A stretch of DNA of 64,000 nucleotides from Cacajao melanocephalus (GCA_963573385.1 CAUYLG010047368.1:1-64000); one strand, 5' to 3'. Positions 25,815-38,900 are shown, counted from the stretch's first letter. Numbers and translations: made by a program. The notes: a model not told the origin generated them from the letters alone.

Positions 25815-25910
25815 TAACTTAAATATTCATTGAACAGCTTCTATATGCAAATTATGAACACAGAGATTCATATGCTATATTGTCACTGCTTCAAAAACTA
25901 ACAATCTCTT
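25815..25910 (-). mobile_element. L2 LINE scrap, antisense
   Basis: The order ttcattgaacagcttctatatgc, cacagagattcatatgct and actgcttcaaaaactaaca follows the antisense L2 3' end pattern. It is short and strongly diverged. Confidence 0.45.
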
Positions 25911-26399
25911 TTCTTCTGCACAGATTTCTCCATCTTCTCAATTGTGATGATAAAGGATTTACTACCTCAGTCACCTCACCACTCTTGAATTTCAATCCCA
26001 TGGCATCATGCAATAAGAACTGGTATGTACTAAAGACCTCACCAAACATCATTTGTGTTTCTACCAGAAACCTCCAGAGTGACTAATTTGAGTTTTACCT
26101 AGTCAATCTTCACAGGTTGACTTTTAAAAGTTCTGAATAATCTGTAAGCTATTGGAAATTGAGAAGAATTTAATGGAAAAATATGTTTATATGGCTTGAT
26201 TAGCAAAAATTCCCTCATAAAGTATAAACCTGCAGGATCCCTTAGCAATTTACTGAAGAAGGAAAATAAGCAGAACAACTTTTTATAGGTCTGTAGTCAC
26301 TAGAGATTAATTACAAACACTAGGTATATTTTAACCTAATTCTTGGTTCTTGAAAACTGCTACAGATGACAGCAACAAAAGATAATACTTGCTTTTACC
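25911..26399. other. Unique DNA, nothing recognised
   Basis: A slightly less AT-rich block (25590-25790) lies just before this region; no exon or repeat was identified in either. Confidence 0.4.
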
Positions 26400-26545
26400 A
26401 TGGGGGAAAAAAATGAATAACTGTGGGAGATGATGGATATGTTAGTTTGCTCTGCAATAGTAACCATTTTAACTAAATATATGTATCTGATGACATAATG
26501 TTGTAGATCTTAAAATATACACAATAAAATTTAGTTTTTTTAAAA
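26400..26545 (+). mobile_element. L1M (L1MB-like) 3' end scrap, sense
   Basis: Motifs are gatgatggatatgttagttt, gtaaccattttaactaaat, ataatgttgtagatcttaaa and acacaataaaattta. These match the 3'UTR end of L1MB/L1MC-type elements. No ORF2 sequence is attached. Confidence 0.65.
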
Positions 26546-27030
26546 AAATCATATTCCCACCATATTTCTTCTTAAATATCCTTGGTGGGAAAAATGAGAT
26601 GGTAAACAAATTGTTTAGCAATTCCTAAACATTTCCTCATTAATTATATATCTGATGGCGGGGTTCATTTTGTTTTTAAATTAGTATTGCATTGAAGTAA
26701 TGTTTTAGATATTCTCATAATACAGTTTACCTCACACATAGGCCTAGCTGGTGTGATTTATAAGAGACCAAGGAAACTTCAGCCTAAAAATACTTCCCAT
26801 GCTGATGCCTAAAGTTGCTCAGTTAGGAATTCATTTATCTTGCTTTATTTAGTTCATTGCCTATTCTCAACCCATTTTATTTTAAAATCAAAAGGCATTT
26901 TCAAACATGATCCAATTAATTGACAGCCTGAATTCAATCCATATAGGCTACTAAGTAACATTTTAAATCCTTTTTCCATTCTTTTTACCTCAAAGTAACA
27001 GACATGAGGCGATTACAGCCCATGAGCTAA

Positions 27031-27432
<402 letters not shown>

Positions 27433-27587
27433 TGAATGTCTTTTAAATACAGTTTTTCTTAGAGTTTAAAAGATGGGAATATTCCATGAAAGCCTTTATT
27501 TACTCTATGTTTATTTATCTTATATATCTACCTAATACTATTCTTAAAGTGAAAGAATTATAACTAATATTTAAAATATCTTTTACC

Positions 27588-28062
27588 ATTAATGGGCACC
27601 TAGGTTGATTCCATGTCTTTGCCATTGTGAATAACTGTGATGAACATACAACTGCATGTGACTTTTTGGTAGAGTGATTTATTGTATTTTAGATAGATAC
27701 CCAGTAAAGAGATTGCTTGGTTGAATGGTAGCTCTGCTTTAAGTTATCTGAGAAATCTCTGAGACTGCTTTTCATAGCAGTGGGACTAATTTAGATTTCC
27801 CCCAACAATATATAAGCATTCCCTTTTCTCTGAAGCCTTGCTAGCATCTGTTCTTTTTTGTCTTTTTAATAATAGTCATTCTGACTGGTATGAGATGGTA
27901 TCTCATTGTGGTTTTGATTTGCATTTCTCTGATGATTAGTGATGCTGAGCATTTTTCATATTTTTTTTGGCCATCTGTATGACTTCTTTTGAGAAGCAAT
28001 CTGTTTATGTCCTTTGCTCATTTTTAATGAGCTTATTTATTTGCTTGTTGATTTAAGTTCAC
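27588..28062 (-). mobile_element. Inverted 5' half of an L1 (twin-priming product)
   Basis: The top strand is the reverse complement of late ORF2: gattccatgtctttgccatt (27610), tctcattgtggttttgattt (27901) and cttttgagaagcaatctgtt. It ends near 28055 at the ORF2 region preceding the sense half. The L1 position where this half ends (27588 side, reverse complement of 'aatgggcacct') is immediately upstream of where the sense half begins at 28063, so the two halves are contiguous in L1 coordinates but opposite in orientation. Confidence 0.85.
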
Positions 28063-28475
28063 TTAGATTGGATAAAGAATATGTGGTAAATATACACTAG
28101 GAAATACTATGCAGTCATAAAAAAGAATTAAATCATGTCCTTTGCAGCAACATGGATGAAGTTGGAGGCCATAATCCTAAGCAAATTAACTCAGGAACAA
28201 AAATCTAATACTGCATATTCCCACTTATATGTGGGAGGTAAACATTGAGCATATGTAGACCTAAATACAGGAATAATAGGGACTGTGGACTACTAGAGGG
28301 TGGAGAAAGGAGGGTGGGTGGGTTAAAAAAATTACCTATAGAGTACTATGCTTACTAATTGGGTGACGAGATACATACTCCAGACCTCAACATTACACAA
28401 TATTCCCATATAACAAATCTGCACATGTGTTCCCTAGATCTAAAATAAAAGTTGAAATAAAATTTTAAAAATTAA
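28063..28475 (+). mobile_element. L1 3' end, sense half of the inverted insertion
   Basis: It starts at tagattggataaagaatatg (ORF2 C-terminal region) and continues through actatgcagtcataaaaaag and the ORF2 end. The 3'UTR has gactactagagggtggagaa, gagtactatgcttactaatt and acaaatctgcacatgtgttc, with an A-rich tail ending near 28475. It pairs with 27588-28062 as one insertion. It is an older L1P-type 3' end, unlike the copy at 51668-52416. Confidence 0.9.
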
Positions 28476-28865
28476 GAAGGCAAAAATCTTTTTCCATGTC
28501 TTTCCTTTTTTATTCTTACCTTTCCCTTTTTTCTTCTGTCTTTGTCTGTGTATTATTGAATAATATAAATAAGTATTTTTTATTTATTGAATAAAATCTT
28601 ACCTATTACTTGCAAATATCATACTTTAGGCCATTTTATGTCCCTTAAATGTAAGCTGCTTTTTACTTATGTGACTATTTGCATTGTTGTACTATTATTA
28701 ATAAGAAACAAGGCCTACATTTCTCTTTACTGCATACTCATAAACATTTTGTCAATACTTCATCTACAGGATTCTTCAACTTTTGTATATATTAAAAGTT
28801 CAAAAGTCTACACGCCTATCAAAGAGAGATCCTCCCTCATCTATTTAATTTAACTGATAGAATTT
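28476..28865. other. AT-rich unique DNA, nothing recognised
   Basis: An 88-codon open frame at 28587-28853 is AT-driven and unsupported. Confidence 0.4.
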
Positions 28866-29287
28866 TGCTATCGTTTGACTATTTGTTCCCTCCAAAACTC
28901 ATGTTGAAATTTAATCTCCAAAGTAGCAGAATTGAGAGGTAGGGTATGTAAGAGGTGTTTGGGTCATGAGGTCAGAGCTCTCATGAATGGCTTAATTCAT
29001 TCATGGATAAGTGGATTAGTAGAGTAATGAGTCATCACAGGAGTGGGATTGGTGGCTTTATCAGAAGAGGAAGACACCTAAGCCACCAGGCTCAGCCTCC
29101 TTGCCATATGATACCTTGTATAGCCTAGGGACTCTGCAGAGAGTTCTCCCAGCAAGAAGGCCCTTAACAAATGTGATTCTTTGACCATGGACTTCCCAAC
29201 CTCCATAACTGTAAGAAATATTTTTTTCTTTATAAATTCTCCAGTTTCAGGTATTCCATTATGAGCAATAGCAAAGGAACTGACAGA
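28866..29287 (+). mobile_element. MLT1/MST-type LTR (MaLR), sense
   Basis: Sense order: tgctatcgtttgactatttg, aactcatgttgaaatttaat, gaggtgtttgggtcatgagg, catgaatggcttaattcat, ccaacctccataactgtaag, aataaat-like tttctttataaattctccag, and caatagcaaaggaactgaca at the end. The body contains taatgagtcatcacaggagtg, which is not THE1-like, hence MLT1/MST. Confidence 0.82.
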
Positions 29288-29299
29288 TTTGTTGATGAC

Positions 29300-29815
29300 A
29301 TTCAGATGTTATGATTTTACAGATTTATTTGTGGATGACTGACATACAATTAATAGTCAGCATGTATTTAAAAGTACAATTTGATAAGTTTTGACCTATA
29401 TGTAAACCTGTGAAAATATCATGATAGTTAAAATAATAACCATATCCATTACTCCCCAAAGTTTTTTTGTGCCCTTTTGAATCCCTCCCTTCTCTCAACC
29501 CACTTCCTGCTCCTGGTTGTCCATTAATCTGCTCTCTGTAGCTGTATATTTCTTTGTTTTTTCTAGACTGTTATAAGACAGAATCATATAGTATGCACTC
29601 TTTTTTGATGACGGTGGATCTGACTTTTTCCTAGCACAGTTGTTTTAAATTTCACTCATGTTGCCATATGTATCAATAGTTCTGTCTTTTTTTATTGCTA
29701 GTAGTCCATTATAATATGTCATGACTTACGCATTCATTCATTTGTCAATGAAGATTTGAGTTTTTTTCCCCACAGTATTTTAACATTTTGGCAAATATTC
29801 ATTGGTCTGCTACCA
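29300..29815 (-). mobile_element. L1M (L1ME/L1MC-like) fragment, antisense
   Basis: Antisense 3'UTR to late ORF2: acatacaattaatagtcagc, aagtacaatttgataagttt, ctgctctctgtagctgtata, gacagaatcatatagtatgc, tcactcatgttgccatatgt and catttgtcaatgaagatttg. This order is typical of old L1M elements, and the copy is strongly diverged. Confidence 0.72.
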
Positions 29816-30554
29816 AGTCATTATTTCAGATGCGTAATCTGCTTAAAAATGTCTCAGTCAGGTAAAATATTCCCATTGTCATGTTGTGTAAACATAATCT
29901 TTCCAAAAATAATGCAGATGAAAAATAAATTTCCATCAGAATTTCATTCTTCAAAATATGGAGGATGTCTACAAATATGGCTTTATAACAAACCTATATA
30001 TTTGATGAAATTAGCAAATGAACCATATAAAACTGCTGTTTATGTGATTGGTTTCTTTAAAACATTGGTAGGGTGAGAACTGATAAATCAGATGATGTTC
30101 TGGAAAAAGGTGTGACATATATCAAGGATTGATATAACAACACAAAAACTCAACAGGGACAGTGCTCTCATCTTTTAAGTCTCCTTAGGTATGATTATTA
30201 AGGACAATCACTGTGGAAACCCAACCTTTATTTTAGTAGCCTGATTTGTTTCACTTGGATCTTAAGAAGGTCAGTAGAACAAAGCCTACATGACAGTGGC
30301 TGAACAGGGCACAAAAGACCCCATCTTGATGATAATCTGAGTCTGCTGCATCCTGCTTCTGCCTCCCCCTACTTCTCCCTTACCTAGATATGCCAGGTCA
30401 AGCAAGGCCAAGATCAGGAGAAAGAATCTAGCAATGAATTGGCATAACTATTGACTGTGAACTTGGAGAAATTGCAACAGAAAAGCCTATTCATGAGAAG
30501 TGTAACCTGTCACCTCTACCTTTCATGGAATCAAATACTTTCTCTCTAAGGCAG

Positions 30555-30555
<1 letters not shown>
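29816..30555. other. Unique DNA, nothing recognised
   Basis: A 106-codon open frame begins within the L1M fragment (29756) and continues to 30076 without any recognised domain. It is not called. Confidence 0.4.
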
Positions 30556-30601
<46 letters not shown>

Positions 30602-30611
30602 CGTGTATGTG
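30556..30611 (+). repeat. (TG)n microsatellite
   Basis: About 21 uninterrupted TG units at 30556-30598, followed by degenerate TATG/CGTG units to 30611. It is a likely polymorphic dinucleotide marker. Confidence 0.97.
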
Positions 30612-31717
30612 CTTTGTTTTACTCTTCACAAGAATTGCATAGAAGAAACCAACACCTGTGTATCTTGAAAGCTACAGAATAAGCTGGGAAATATATTCTA
30701 GTGAGATGTAACACATAGCTATACTCTTCTCTAAAATATGGTCTGATAGCAGAAGAGATCTTTCATCCGAAAGCAGGAAGGGTCTCTGAAGCACACTCTC
30801 TCTTTCTTTCCAGTAACACCTTTCCCTTACGTAGTCTCAGAAGAGGTGCTTTGGATAAAGAAAGACTAATTACTTCTACTGATGTGAATGACATACTATT
30901 TATGTCTAGCATACCCTAACAAGTATTAATATTGATTCAATATGTGTAAAGACTCTCTTTTTTGGTCCTATTAACTTCCAGATATTTTTTCTGATCCTGT
31001 ATATTTAGTTTTATGTTCACAGTCTATAGGTTACATAGCATGGTTACCTGCTTACAACTTAAGGAGAAAAGGTAAAAGAATATTGGCAGTCAGACATATA
31101 ACAGCATACCAACGAAATGTTCCCTAAGAGACCAACAGTTCAAATGCTGGTTTCTGACAAGCTTTTTGACTGAAAAAGAATATCAACTCTTAAATATTTT
31201 ACTGAGGAAAGACCTATTGTTTCCCCAGCAATCTGAGTGCGGTAAAAAGCACACATCTGGGTAATTAGGCATTAATCTCAGTAATGGAACAGCCCCACCT
31301 GCCCTTGACCCCATCAGCACACAACAAGACTTGTTACTTTTTAGCAAGACGTTTTCTGTTTCTTTTCTTACTTTGCATTTTGTCAAATTGAAGAAAACGG
31401 TGTTTCCTTGATTGGATCTACACTGTGGGGATGCCCTGATCTGCAGTCATGGGAATAGCTGAAGATATAAAGAAACCCAGACACAAAATACTGCTGCTAC
31501 TTTCACGGAAAAGATTCTACGGAGAAATGACATTGATTATTCCTGGGGACATTTTAAGAAGGCTTAATTATAGCTCTTGGAACATTTTTCTTTTTCACTT
31601 TGTGTCATACATGAATAGAAGTGAAAGATGCTTTCATACAGCAAACCCTATGAGCAACAAAAGTGACTCAATTGAATCAACATGGCTCAGTAAAGATCAC
31701 TGACCTATATTACTATA
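30612..31717. other. Unique DNA, nothing recognised
   Basis: No repeat family or gene was recognised. Open frames of 67 and 84 codons lack domains. Confidence 0.4.
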
Positions 31718-31890
31718 GTACAACAAATACCTAATTAATGCCTACTATGTGCAAAATACTTAATAAATATAATATATCATTCCTGAAAGTGTGAATTTTA
31801 AATTCAAGTAGAGAGGCAGGCATATACTTATATAACTATAATGAAAAGGTAACTATGAAAGACACTATAACAAAAGCAAAATCATTCTGT
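31718..31890 (-). mobile_element. L2 LINE 3' scrap, antisense
   Basis: Starts acaacaaatacctaattaat and tgcctactatgtgcaaaata, the antisense L2 3' end, then runs through gagaggcaggcatatactta with L2-like spacing. Confidence 0.55.
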
Positions 31891-32367
31891 TGACTGTCAA
31901 GTGCTAGATCCCTAAGTATCACCCAAACCACCTTCATTTAAACAACATATTGATAAGCAAAGCTGATTTTTCCACAATTGAGAGAAAACACTGCATCCAC
32001 AGAGCTTTGATAATGTCTGAAATTGGAAAAGACAAGATCAGAATTTATTAAGAATTCAAAGTTTGGCTCAGAGGGGGACTTCCAATGGAAAATGGAGAGT
32101 GGGGAAAAGATGATGTGTGCTTAATTCAGATTGGGTAAGAATCATAATAATAATAGTTTAGGATTGGTGAAAAAGCCAAGGAAAAAAATTTTGAGGCAAG
32201 GAATTCATAGGAACTAAAGGTGAAAACTTTCTGTTGATGCTTTCCATTGAACAACTGGCATTTTGGGGAAAGTTCCTGCAATGAGCAATTAATCTACTTG
32301 CCTGGGAAAGGGTATCCTAGAATAGTAGTCATGCTAATAAATGGCATAATAAAGTCATGCTAATATA
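31891..32367. other. Unique DNA, nothing recognised
   Basis: No repeat family or gene was recognised. Confidence 0.4.
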
Positions 32368-32580
32368 TGGACCAGGCACCGGCAAACTGCGCCCAGGGGC
32401 TGAATTCAGAAGCTATAAAGGCTTCTCACATTTTCCAACCTTTTCCAAGATTGTTTAAAACAACAACAACAACAAATAAAACAGAATATGCAACAAGAGA
32501 TTTTATGTATCCTACAATATTTACTCTCTGGTCCTTTACAGAAAATCTTTTGCTAAATACTGATATAGACAGTAAATTGG
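32368..32580 (+). mobile_element. Non-autonomous DNA-transposon relic, internally deleted
   Basis: The same family as 8868-9098: caccggcaaactgcgcccag at the 5' side and ctacaatatttactctctgg, ctttacagaaaatcttttgc at the 3' side. The middle third of the element is missing or replaced by an (AAC)n tract at 32459-32475. Confidence 0.68.
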
Positions 32581-33545
32581 GTAAATAGGAAGGTAGTTTG
32601 AGCACTCAGCCAGCAAGCATGGGATAGCTCTAGACAGTTTAGGTTATCAGTACCCAAATAAGAGGTAGAGGAGACAGTCATTCTTACAGATAATGGTTGG
32701 TGAGAAACTTGGGTCTGGCCTGTGAATTCTGATAGGGAGATTAGGAGATGAAGTTGAAATTGGTATATTTTGAAAACATCAGCCCAAGAAGCAACTTGCA
32801 CAAAGGCAAACATAAGGAATGTAAAGATTTTTCTCCTTTTTGCAAACACTACATCAAGAAGCATACATTCATTTCCTGATTTTTGACAAAAGTAAGCTAA
32901 TCAGCTTTATCTCTGCTCTGTGTGAACCCATTTTCTAAGACAACAACAAGTAATAGGAACAGAACAATTAAAGATACGAATCCCCATAGAACACCATTCA
33001 TACATATGACACAGTTAGCAATGTCTATGTTTTCTTTTTCTTTTTATTGTGGAAACACTGAATGCCAAGCAAACTTTTTCCCTTAGGGAATTTTTCTATG
33101 GCATTTTCTTCTCATGAATAAGTATAAAACTAACTAGAATTTAATAGCCAAATAGCCAGTTTGGAATCTATTAAAACGATTAGACCCACTTGATACAATA
33201 CAAATTGCTAATTAATGAAATGTGGCAAGTAAATCCTTAACAACATAAGTAAAAATTATTATTTTGGTTTGAGTAGTAGATAATACATGAGTTTTTTCAT
33301 ACGTTCTAGTACAGTAAATATTATATACTCTTATTTCAAAATCGTTCTGTTCTTTGAAGCTCTCCCAGAGTGAATATATGGGGCCGAGAACATTTCCATT
33401 CAGTTTGCTTCTAAACCACACCAACATCACACCAATCCTAGGACTTTGAATTAATCTGTCAGAATATTCAAGTAGCCATGTATGACTATTATAAACAGAT
33501 AAAGCTAATACCTAGAAAAAGCTGAAAATCATTTTTTAACATCTA
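32581..33545. other. AT-rich unique DNA, nothing recognised
   Basis: A 103-codon minus open frame (32553-32864) and a 72-codon one (33212-33430) have no recognised domain. Confidence 0.4.
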
Positions 33546-34031
33546 TGATGGTTAACTTTATGCATTAACTTGAATAGACTAAGGGTGTCCAGATATCAAC
33601 TAAAACATTATTTCTGGGTGTGTCTGTGACAGTATAGTGTTTGTGCAAGATATTAGCATTTGAATCAGTACACTGAGTAAGGAAAATCTGCCTTCACCAA
33701 TGTGTTCAGGCATCATCCAACTGATTGGGCCCTAACAGAACAAAAAAGGCAGAGGAAGGGCAAATTGTCTCTTCTTGAGCTGGGGCAAGTATCTTTTCCT
33801 ATCCCCAAACATCCAAGCCTCTGTTTCTCAGACTGAGAGTCACATCATCAGCTTCCCTGGTTCTCAGGCCTTCAGACTGAGACTGAATTCCACCACCTGC
33901 CCTCATTCTCCAGCTCACTGATGGCAGACTATGGGCTTTCTCAGCCTCCATAATTACTTGAGACCATGAAAAATCTGCTATTGTATATTTATATATTGGT
34001 TCCCTTTCTGTAGAGAACACTGACTAATACA
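33546..34031 (+). mobile_element. MLT2-type solo LTR (ERVL), sense
   Basis: Sense order: tgatggttaactttatgcat, gggtgtccagatatcaacta, cattatttctgggtgtgtct, gaatcagtacactgagtaag, catccaactgattgggccct, gaacaaaaaaggcagaggaa, ctcagcctccataattactt, atattggttccctttctgta, and gaacactgactaataca at the end. This matches the LTR of the old ERVL (MLT2) group. No internal gag/pol/env sequence is adjacent. Confidence 0.9.
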
Positions 34032-34744
34032 AGATCCAATGATAAAGGTAATCTCTCCAGATGCTAGAAGCAAAATTAAAACAGAAGAAAGGTGAGATTT
34101 TCCAACAACGTTAAGAGAAAAAGAGAGAAAGAGCCTTTAGTCATATAGAATTAAGAGACTTAACAAAGTCTTTGGAATTCGAGTGTTCAGCACTACTAGA
34201 ATGAAAATTTGAGAATCAAATTTCTCATTTAAATAACTTTCTTGAAGACTTAGAATGTAGAATGTACACAAAGGATACCATCCAGTTTATTTCCATAGAA
34301 GATATGAGTATCCACTTTCAGGAAAATATTAGAGAAGATACAGACATTCTTATAATGACTAAGTCTACATGTTATAGCATTAAGAGTTTAATTTGTTTTG
34401 TACTATTTGAAATGTAGCACTGTGCTAGAATTTTATTTTACTTATCAGATAGAGGGAAAGTAAAATTTAAAAAATATTTATTTGCTTGACTATTGGTTTT
34501 AAATACCTGAAAAAAGACATCAATTTGTAAATTGTTCGTGTAACTGAGCAAGTTAACTTTGGGAATAACCTTTTTCTGTGATAATTACAACTAGGGGAAA
34601 GAGAATGGTAATGACAGATAACCCTAGTGTGTGTGTTCTTATTTACATATGGATGATCTTTTAAAAGCTCATTTATATATCCCCTTAAATTTTGATTTGT
34701 GATCTTTGTACAATGATTTGAGGACTGCATGATGTTATAGATTA
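34032..34744. other. AT-rich unique DNA, nothing recognised
   Basis: No repeat family or gene was recognised. Confidence 0.4.
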
Positions 34745-34860
34745 ATTCAAATACTTTAGAGAGAGAAGATAATGAGACTCAGAAAGGTCAAGTGTGTTTT
34801 TCAGATTCCTACATTAGGTCTCTTGGGCCTCCATGTCTCGGCTTTCTACCAAATCCTAAC
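34745..34860 (-). mobile_element. MIR SINE scrap, antisense
   Basis: The core reads gataatgagactcagaaagg and tcaagtgtgtttttcagatt, the antisense MIR core with several substitutions. Confidence 0.5.
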
Positions 34861-34877
34861 AGCCATGATAAACAGTA

Positions 34878-35102
34878 CAGGCTGAGCATCCCAAATCCAA
34901 ATATCTGAAATCCAAAAGGCTCATTTTAGAGGAACATTTTTGACACTCAAATAAAATGTTCATTGGAGCCTCTCAGATTTCAGATTTTCAGATTTGGAAA
35001 GCTCAATTAGTAAATGTAATGCAAATATCCCGAAATTAAAAAAAAATCCAAACTCCCAAACACTCTGATCCTAAGCCTTTTGAATAAGGGATACACAATC
35101 TG
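34878..35102. mobile_element. Tigger/mariner-type MITE with TA target-site duplication
   Basis: A 225-bp element with imperfect terminal inverted repeats: caggctgagcatccc at the left end and gggatacacaatctg at the right end. It is flanked by TA on both sides (34876-34877 and 35103-35104), the signature of Tc1/mariner-family insertion. The interior has aaatccaaatatctgaaatc, ttggagcctctcagatttca and cactctgatcctaagcc, typical of a common human Tigger-related element. It is too short to encode a transposase. Confidence 0.85.
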
Positions 35103-35104
35103 TA

Positions 35105-35814
35105 TTTCTACTGTGTCATACTTCAGTAATTGGCCCAATAATTTCAATAATGGTCTTGCAATATCAATGTGTTTACTTCAGACAAAAATGAGTGGAACAA
35201 ACATTATATGCAAACAGAAAAGGACAAGATTATTTTAATGTCCCTTCCTGTCATTAGCCCTCTCTATCTTATCCCAGTTATTGAGTTCATTAACCCTTAA
35301 AGAAACATACAAAACTTTAATGCCTCCACTTTTCTTAATTGATGTAACATACTTCTATATCTTCATTTACATCATGGTCCTGAATGCCATATTAACTACC
35401 TGGTTTACTCCTTCACCAGCCTCCTCAATCTCAAGGGAACTTCTGAACTTCTACCGCACCCATTGAACCAACCAGAGGCAATTAGCATCTACTTTGAAGC
35501 AGCCAAAATGTTGGTTCCTTCAAAATGGATATTAAGTGCCTCTGGAGAAAATAGTATTATTCTATTATGTAGCTGGGTGATAATTTAGTGCCAGGAAGGA
35601 GTCCAAGCTGCTGGACAATTATTTAGTGTGTCTTTGGTAACCTCTTTCTTACACCTCTCAGTAACTGTCCAAATACAAATCGCTCTCCTCGTACTGTCAC
35701 ACAACCCAGCTCCTGCTCTCCCTTTTCCAAAAGAAAATCTCATCACTCAAAGTACCAAATAACACGGTATTGTAGCACTGTATTGCCACCCTTCATTGCT
35801 TATCTTTCTTCACC
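35105..35814. other. Unique DNA, nothing recognised
   Basis: No repeat family or gene was recognised. Confidence 0.4.
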
Positions 35815-35930
35815 ATTTGACTGTAAGTCATTTAGGAAGTAGCATTTCTTATTTATCTTTGTATCTTCAACAGCTAGTCTACAGGAAAATCCAGCATCAG
35901 TAGATAGATATTGTTCATTGTTCTCTTTTT
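35815..35930 (+). mobile_element. L2 LINE 3' end, sense
   Basis: gactgtaagtcatttaggaa, tttatctttgtatcttcaac and agctagtctacagg follow the sense L2 3' end order. Confidence 0.58.
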
Positions 35931-38900
35931 TTGTTCATTCTCTTCTTGCTAGAATTCCTTCTACCCTATCCTGTCCCTATCTTCTTGCCATCCTTCCAAC
36001 TTATTGAGAAATTACTTCTGAATTTGTTTTGTAATGTATCACTCATCTATCTCCTCTCAGAAGACTTTCTTGACTATTCTTATTCTCAGCTACCTGTGCT
36101 GATTCTGTGCTCACAAAATGCCTTTGAATAACTCTGCTATCATTATTATTATATTGCCTCTATAACTAAATTATATAAACAGTTTTTAAAAATCATATAG
36201 CACAGAAAGCTAGGAAATAAAAACTAAAATTTTCTGTCTCCAGTTTCTTGAAAGATAATATCAGGGTTAAATGGTTTACTTTTTCTCAAACCACACCATT
36301 TACTCAAAATCATGGATCAGTTGTTTTCTTTGAATTTGGATTACAACTTTCAATAACTTTTTTTGTCTTATTGGAGATTTCAATTGCCTTTATTTTTGCT
36401 TGCCTATATAAGAAGCATACGTCTTTGGCCTGACTCTAAAATCATTCAAGTTCTCAACCAAAACATTTGTTAAAATGAAGCATCTGACTTCATGTTTCAT
36501 TTGGAGCTAATTATTCTCTAATTATGCAGTAGAGTTCTCATTACGTCATTCCAAATTAAGTGCATTTTAAAATTCTGTGTATATATTTTTAAATTTTGTT
36601 TTCATTTTATTTGGAGTATAACCCCACAAATCTGGAGAAAGAAACTCCTCAGAGATTATGGACGGCTTGGAAAGAATATACAATTTTCTCTTGTCTCACA
36701 GCAGCATTTTCTAATGCCAATCCGATTCCTCTTTACTTATTCATAAACTGGCAATTTTCCCCAATCACCTTTAAGACCATCTCTGTATCTTTAATGTTCT
36801 GAAATTTAATTAATGTGTTTAGAAATAGGACTTTTAAAATCATTCCATGAACTTTTCAGGTTCTCCCAATTTGATATTTGTTGTGAAATAATGCCAATTA
36901 GTTTTCTGACTAGTTTCTTGTCTCTATTTTTTCTGATCTTTCCAAAGTGCTCATTAGTCACATGATAGGATTCTAGCCTCTCTGTCTCTATGTTTCTCTC
37001 TGATGGTTCTCTAGGAATTTGCTCATTTTTTGACTTTTTGCTCTATCTTTTGAGACCTTTTTTTTTTCTTTTCTTTTCTAATACTTTTTAAATGGTTTTC
37101 TTTCCAGTAACATTTTCTAATTCTCTGATAATCTTTTAAAATAGAAGCTTGATCTTGTTTCATTTACTGCTGAATCTTCTTGAATCTCTAAGGAATCTCA
37201 AAATACATTTTTCTGTTTCTTGAGTTCTGTTTTTTGGGCATTTTTTTTTCTATTTTGTTATCATTATGTTTCTCTACATTTGTTCTCGAAAATTTCTGGA
37301 GCTACTTTGTTCTCAATTCACATCTATGAATCCATATATGTTAAATATTAGTTATTGACCTTCATCTCCTATGACATTGTGTAGGTATTTCTGTTGCTCT
37401 GTGTAGAAAAACTGAGTTTTATATCAGAGTTAAAGATATGTCAACTGGAAGACTTCATTCTCCCTTGCATGGGTGGAAAGAATATAGGTCTTCTACAACT
37501 ACCAAACCTCCTGTCTTGTGCCAAGATAAGATACTGACTCTGAATCCTTGCCCATCATAAATTAAATTTTTCAACTTCTTTAAACAGCAGATCTCTAGTC
37601 TTCATTTTGAGACTAGTCTCTCTAAAGGTGGAGAATGAAAGGATATGCTTTTGATATTTTGAATAAAAGCATAAATAAATGACCTGTTTTGTAGCCTACT
37701 CCTGGTTCCTAAGTTTGAAGGCCCACTAAGGCTCTGGTGGGTAGGGGAAGAACACTTTTTATTTCTGCTAGAGTTTCCTCCTCTTTACGTTTCTGGATTG
37801 CTACTAGAATCATCTGCTATTCTTTATACTTCAAATATCCATGCATGTTTGAGGATCTTTAAGCCACTGATGAAACCATGAGAGCAGTTATTAATTCACA
37901 TCTTTTTATACAACTTAGGTGTCATTTCACAAAATCTGGAGTGAGAAGTGAAAGAAATGTATGCACTTGGCCACCTTGAACAGTAGCACAACCAACGCAC
38001 ATTGTTAATAATATCCATTTATCAAAGTTGCAGTAAGAGTTAGGACTCTTACTGATGAAGACTAGAGATTTGCTGCTGTTACTTATGATGCATGGTTAAC
38101 AAGCTCTCCAATTTCCTACCTGAAATGCATTCACCTTTTTGTCAACTGTAAACAGGTTGTAGCAATAAAAATGCCTATATGTGTAAATGTTTATGTATAT
38201 GTCTTTCTGCATTAAATAGTTGAAAATCTATAGGAATATAAATCATATCTTCTTAATCTTTAACTTCATAGTAGCTGCTCCCAAAATGTTTGTTCAATTG
38301 ACCTGTAAAAATTACTATTTAGTTTTTACAGGAAAGAGGAATAGGCCTAAGTCTAATGGATAAAAGTTACAGAAAGACATATAAGGGAAGATTATCTAAC
38401 AATTAAGTACTTCAGCAATGAAATAATCCATCTCAGAGACAGTGAGTTCTTGGTCAACAGAATGCTCAAGTAGAGATCTGAAGACCATCTGAAAGGCAAC
38501 ATCTTTCACTGGTATAAAGGTTTATTCAAAGAAACTCTAGCTCTATTTTAACTCAGATTTTAACGTCCATTCAACTGTTGCCTGCAACTGAGAAAAAGCT
38601 ATGCCACAAAATGAAAGCAAAACAAATGAGTCAAGTAGCTAGCCAATGTGCATACTTCTCAGGCTGGAAAAGCCATCTGGTCATCAAAATCTGTTCTCTG
38701 GTGTCTCACAGGAGATGCAGCTCCTCCATGGTAAATACATTTTATATTAAGTACAATCTTTCTGTTCACTAAAGCTTTTGCTTGCTTTAAATATACTTTC
38801 TTTTAATATTATCCTAATTTATTCAACACTGTTGCTAATTTTCCAGTCCAGAGAGAATAAATTTAAAGTATAGCAATTATTAATAAAGTGATGCTAATTA

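Noticed and set aside
33546..34031. Considered as the end of a longer endogenous retrovirus provirus
   Set aside because: No internal retroviral sequence or partner LTR lies on either side; it is a solo LTR.
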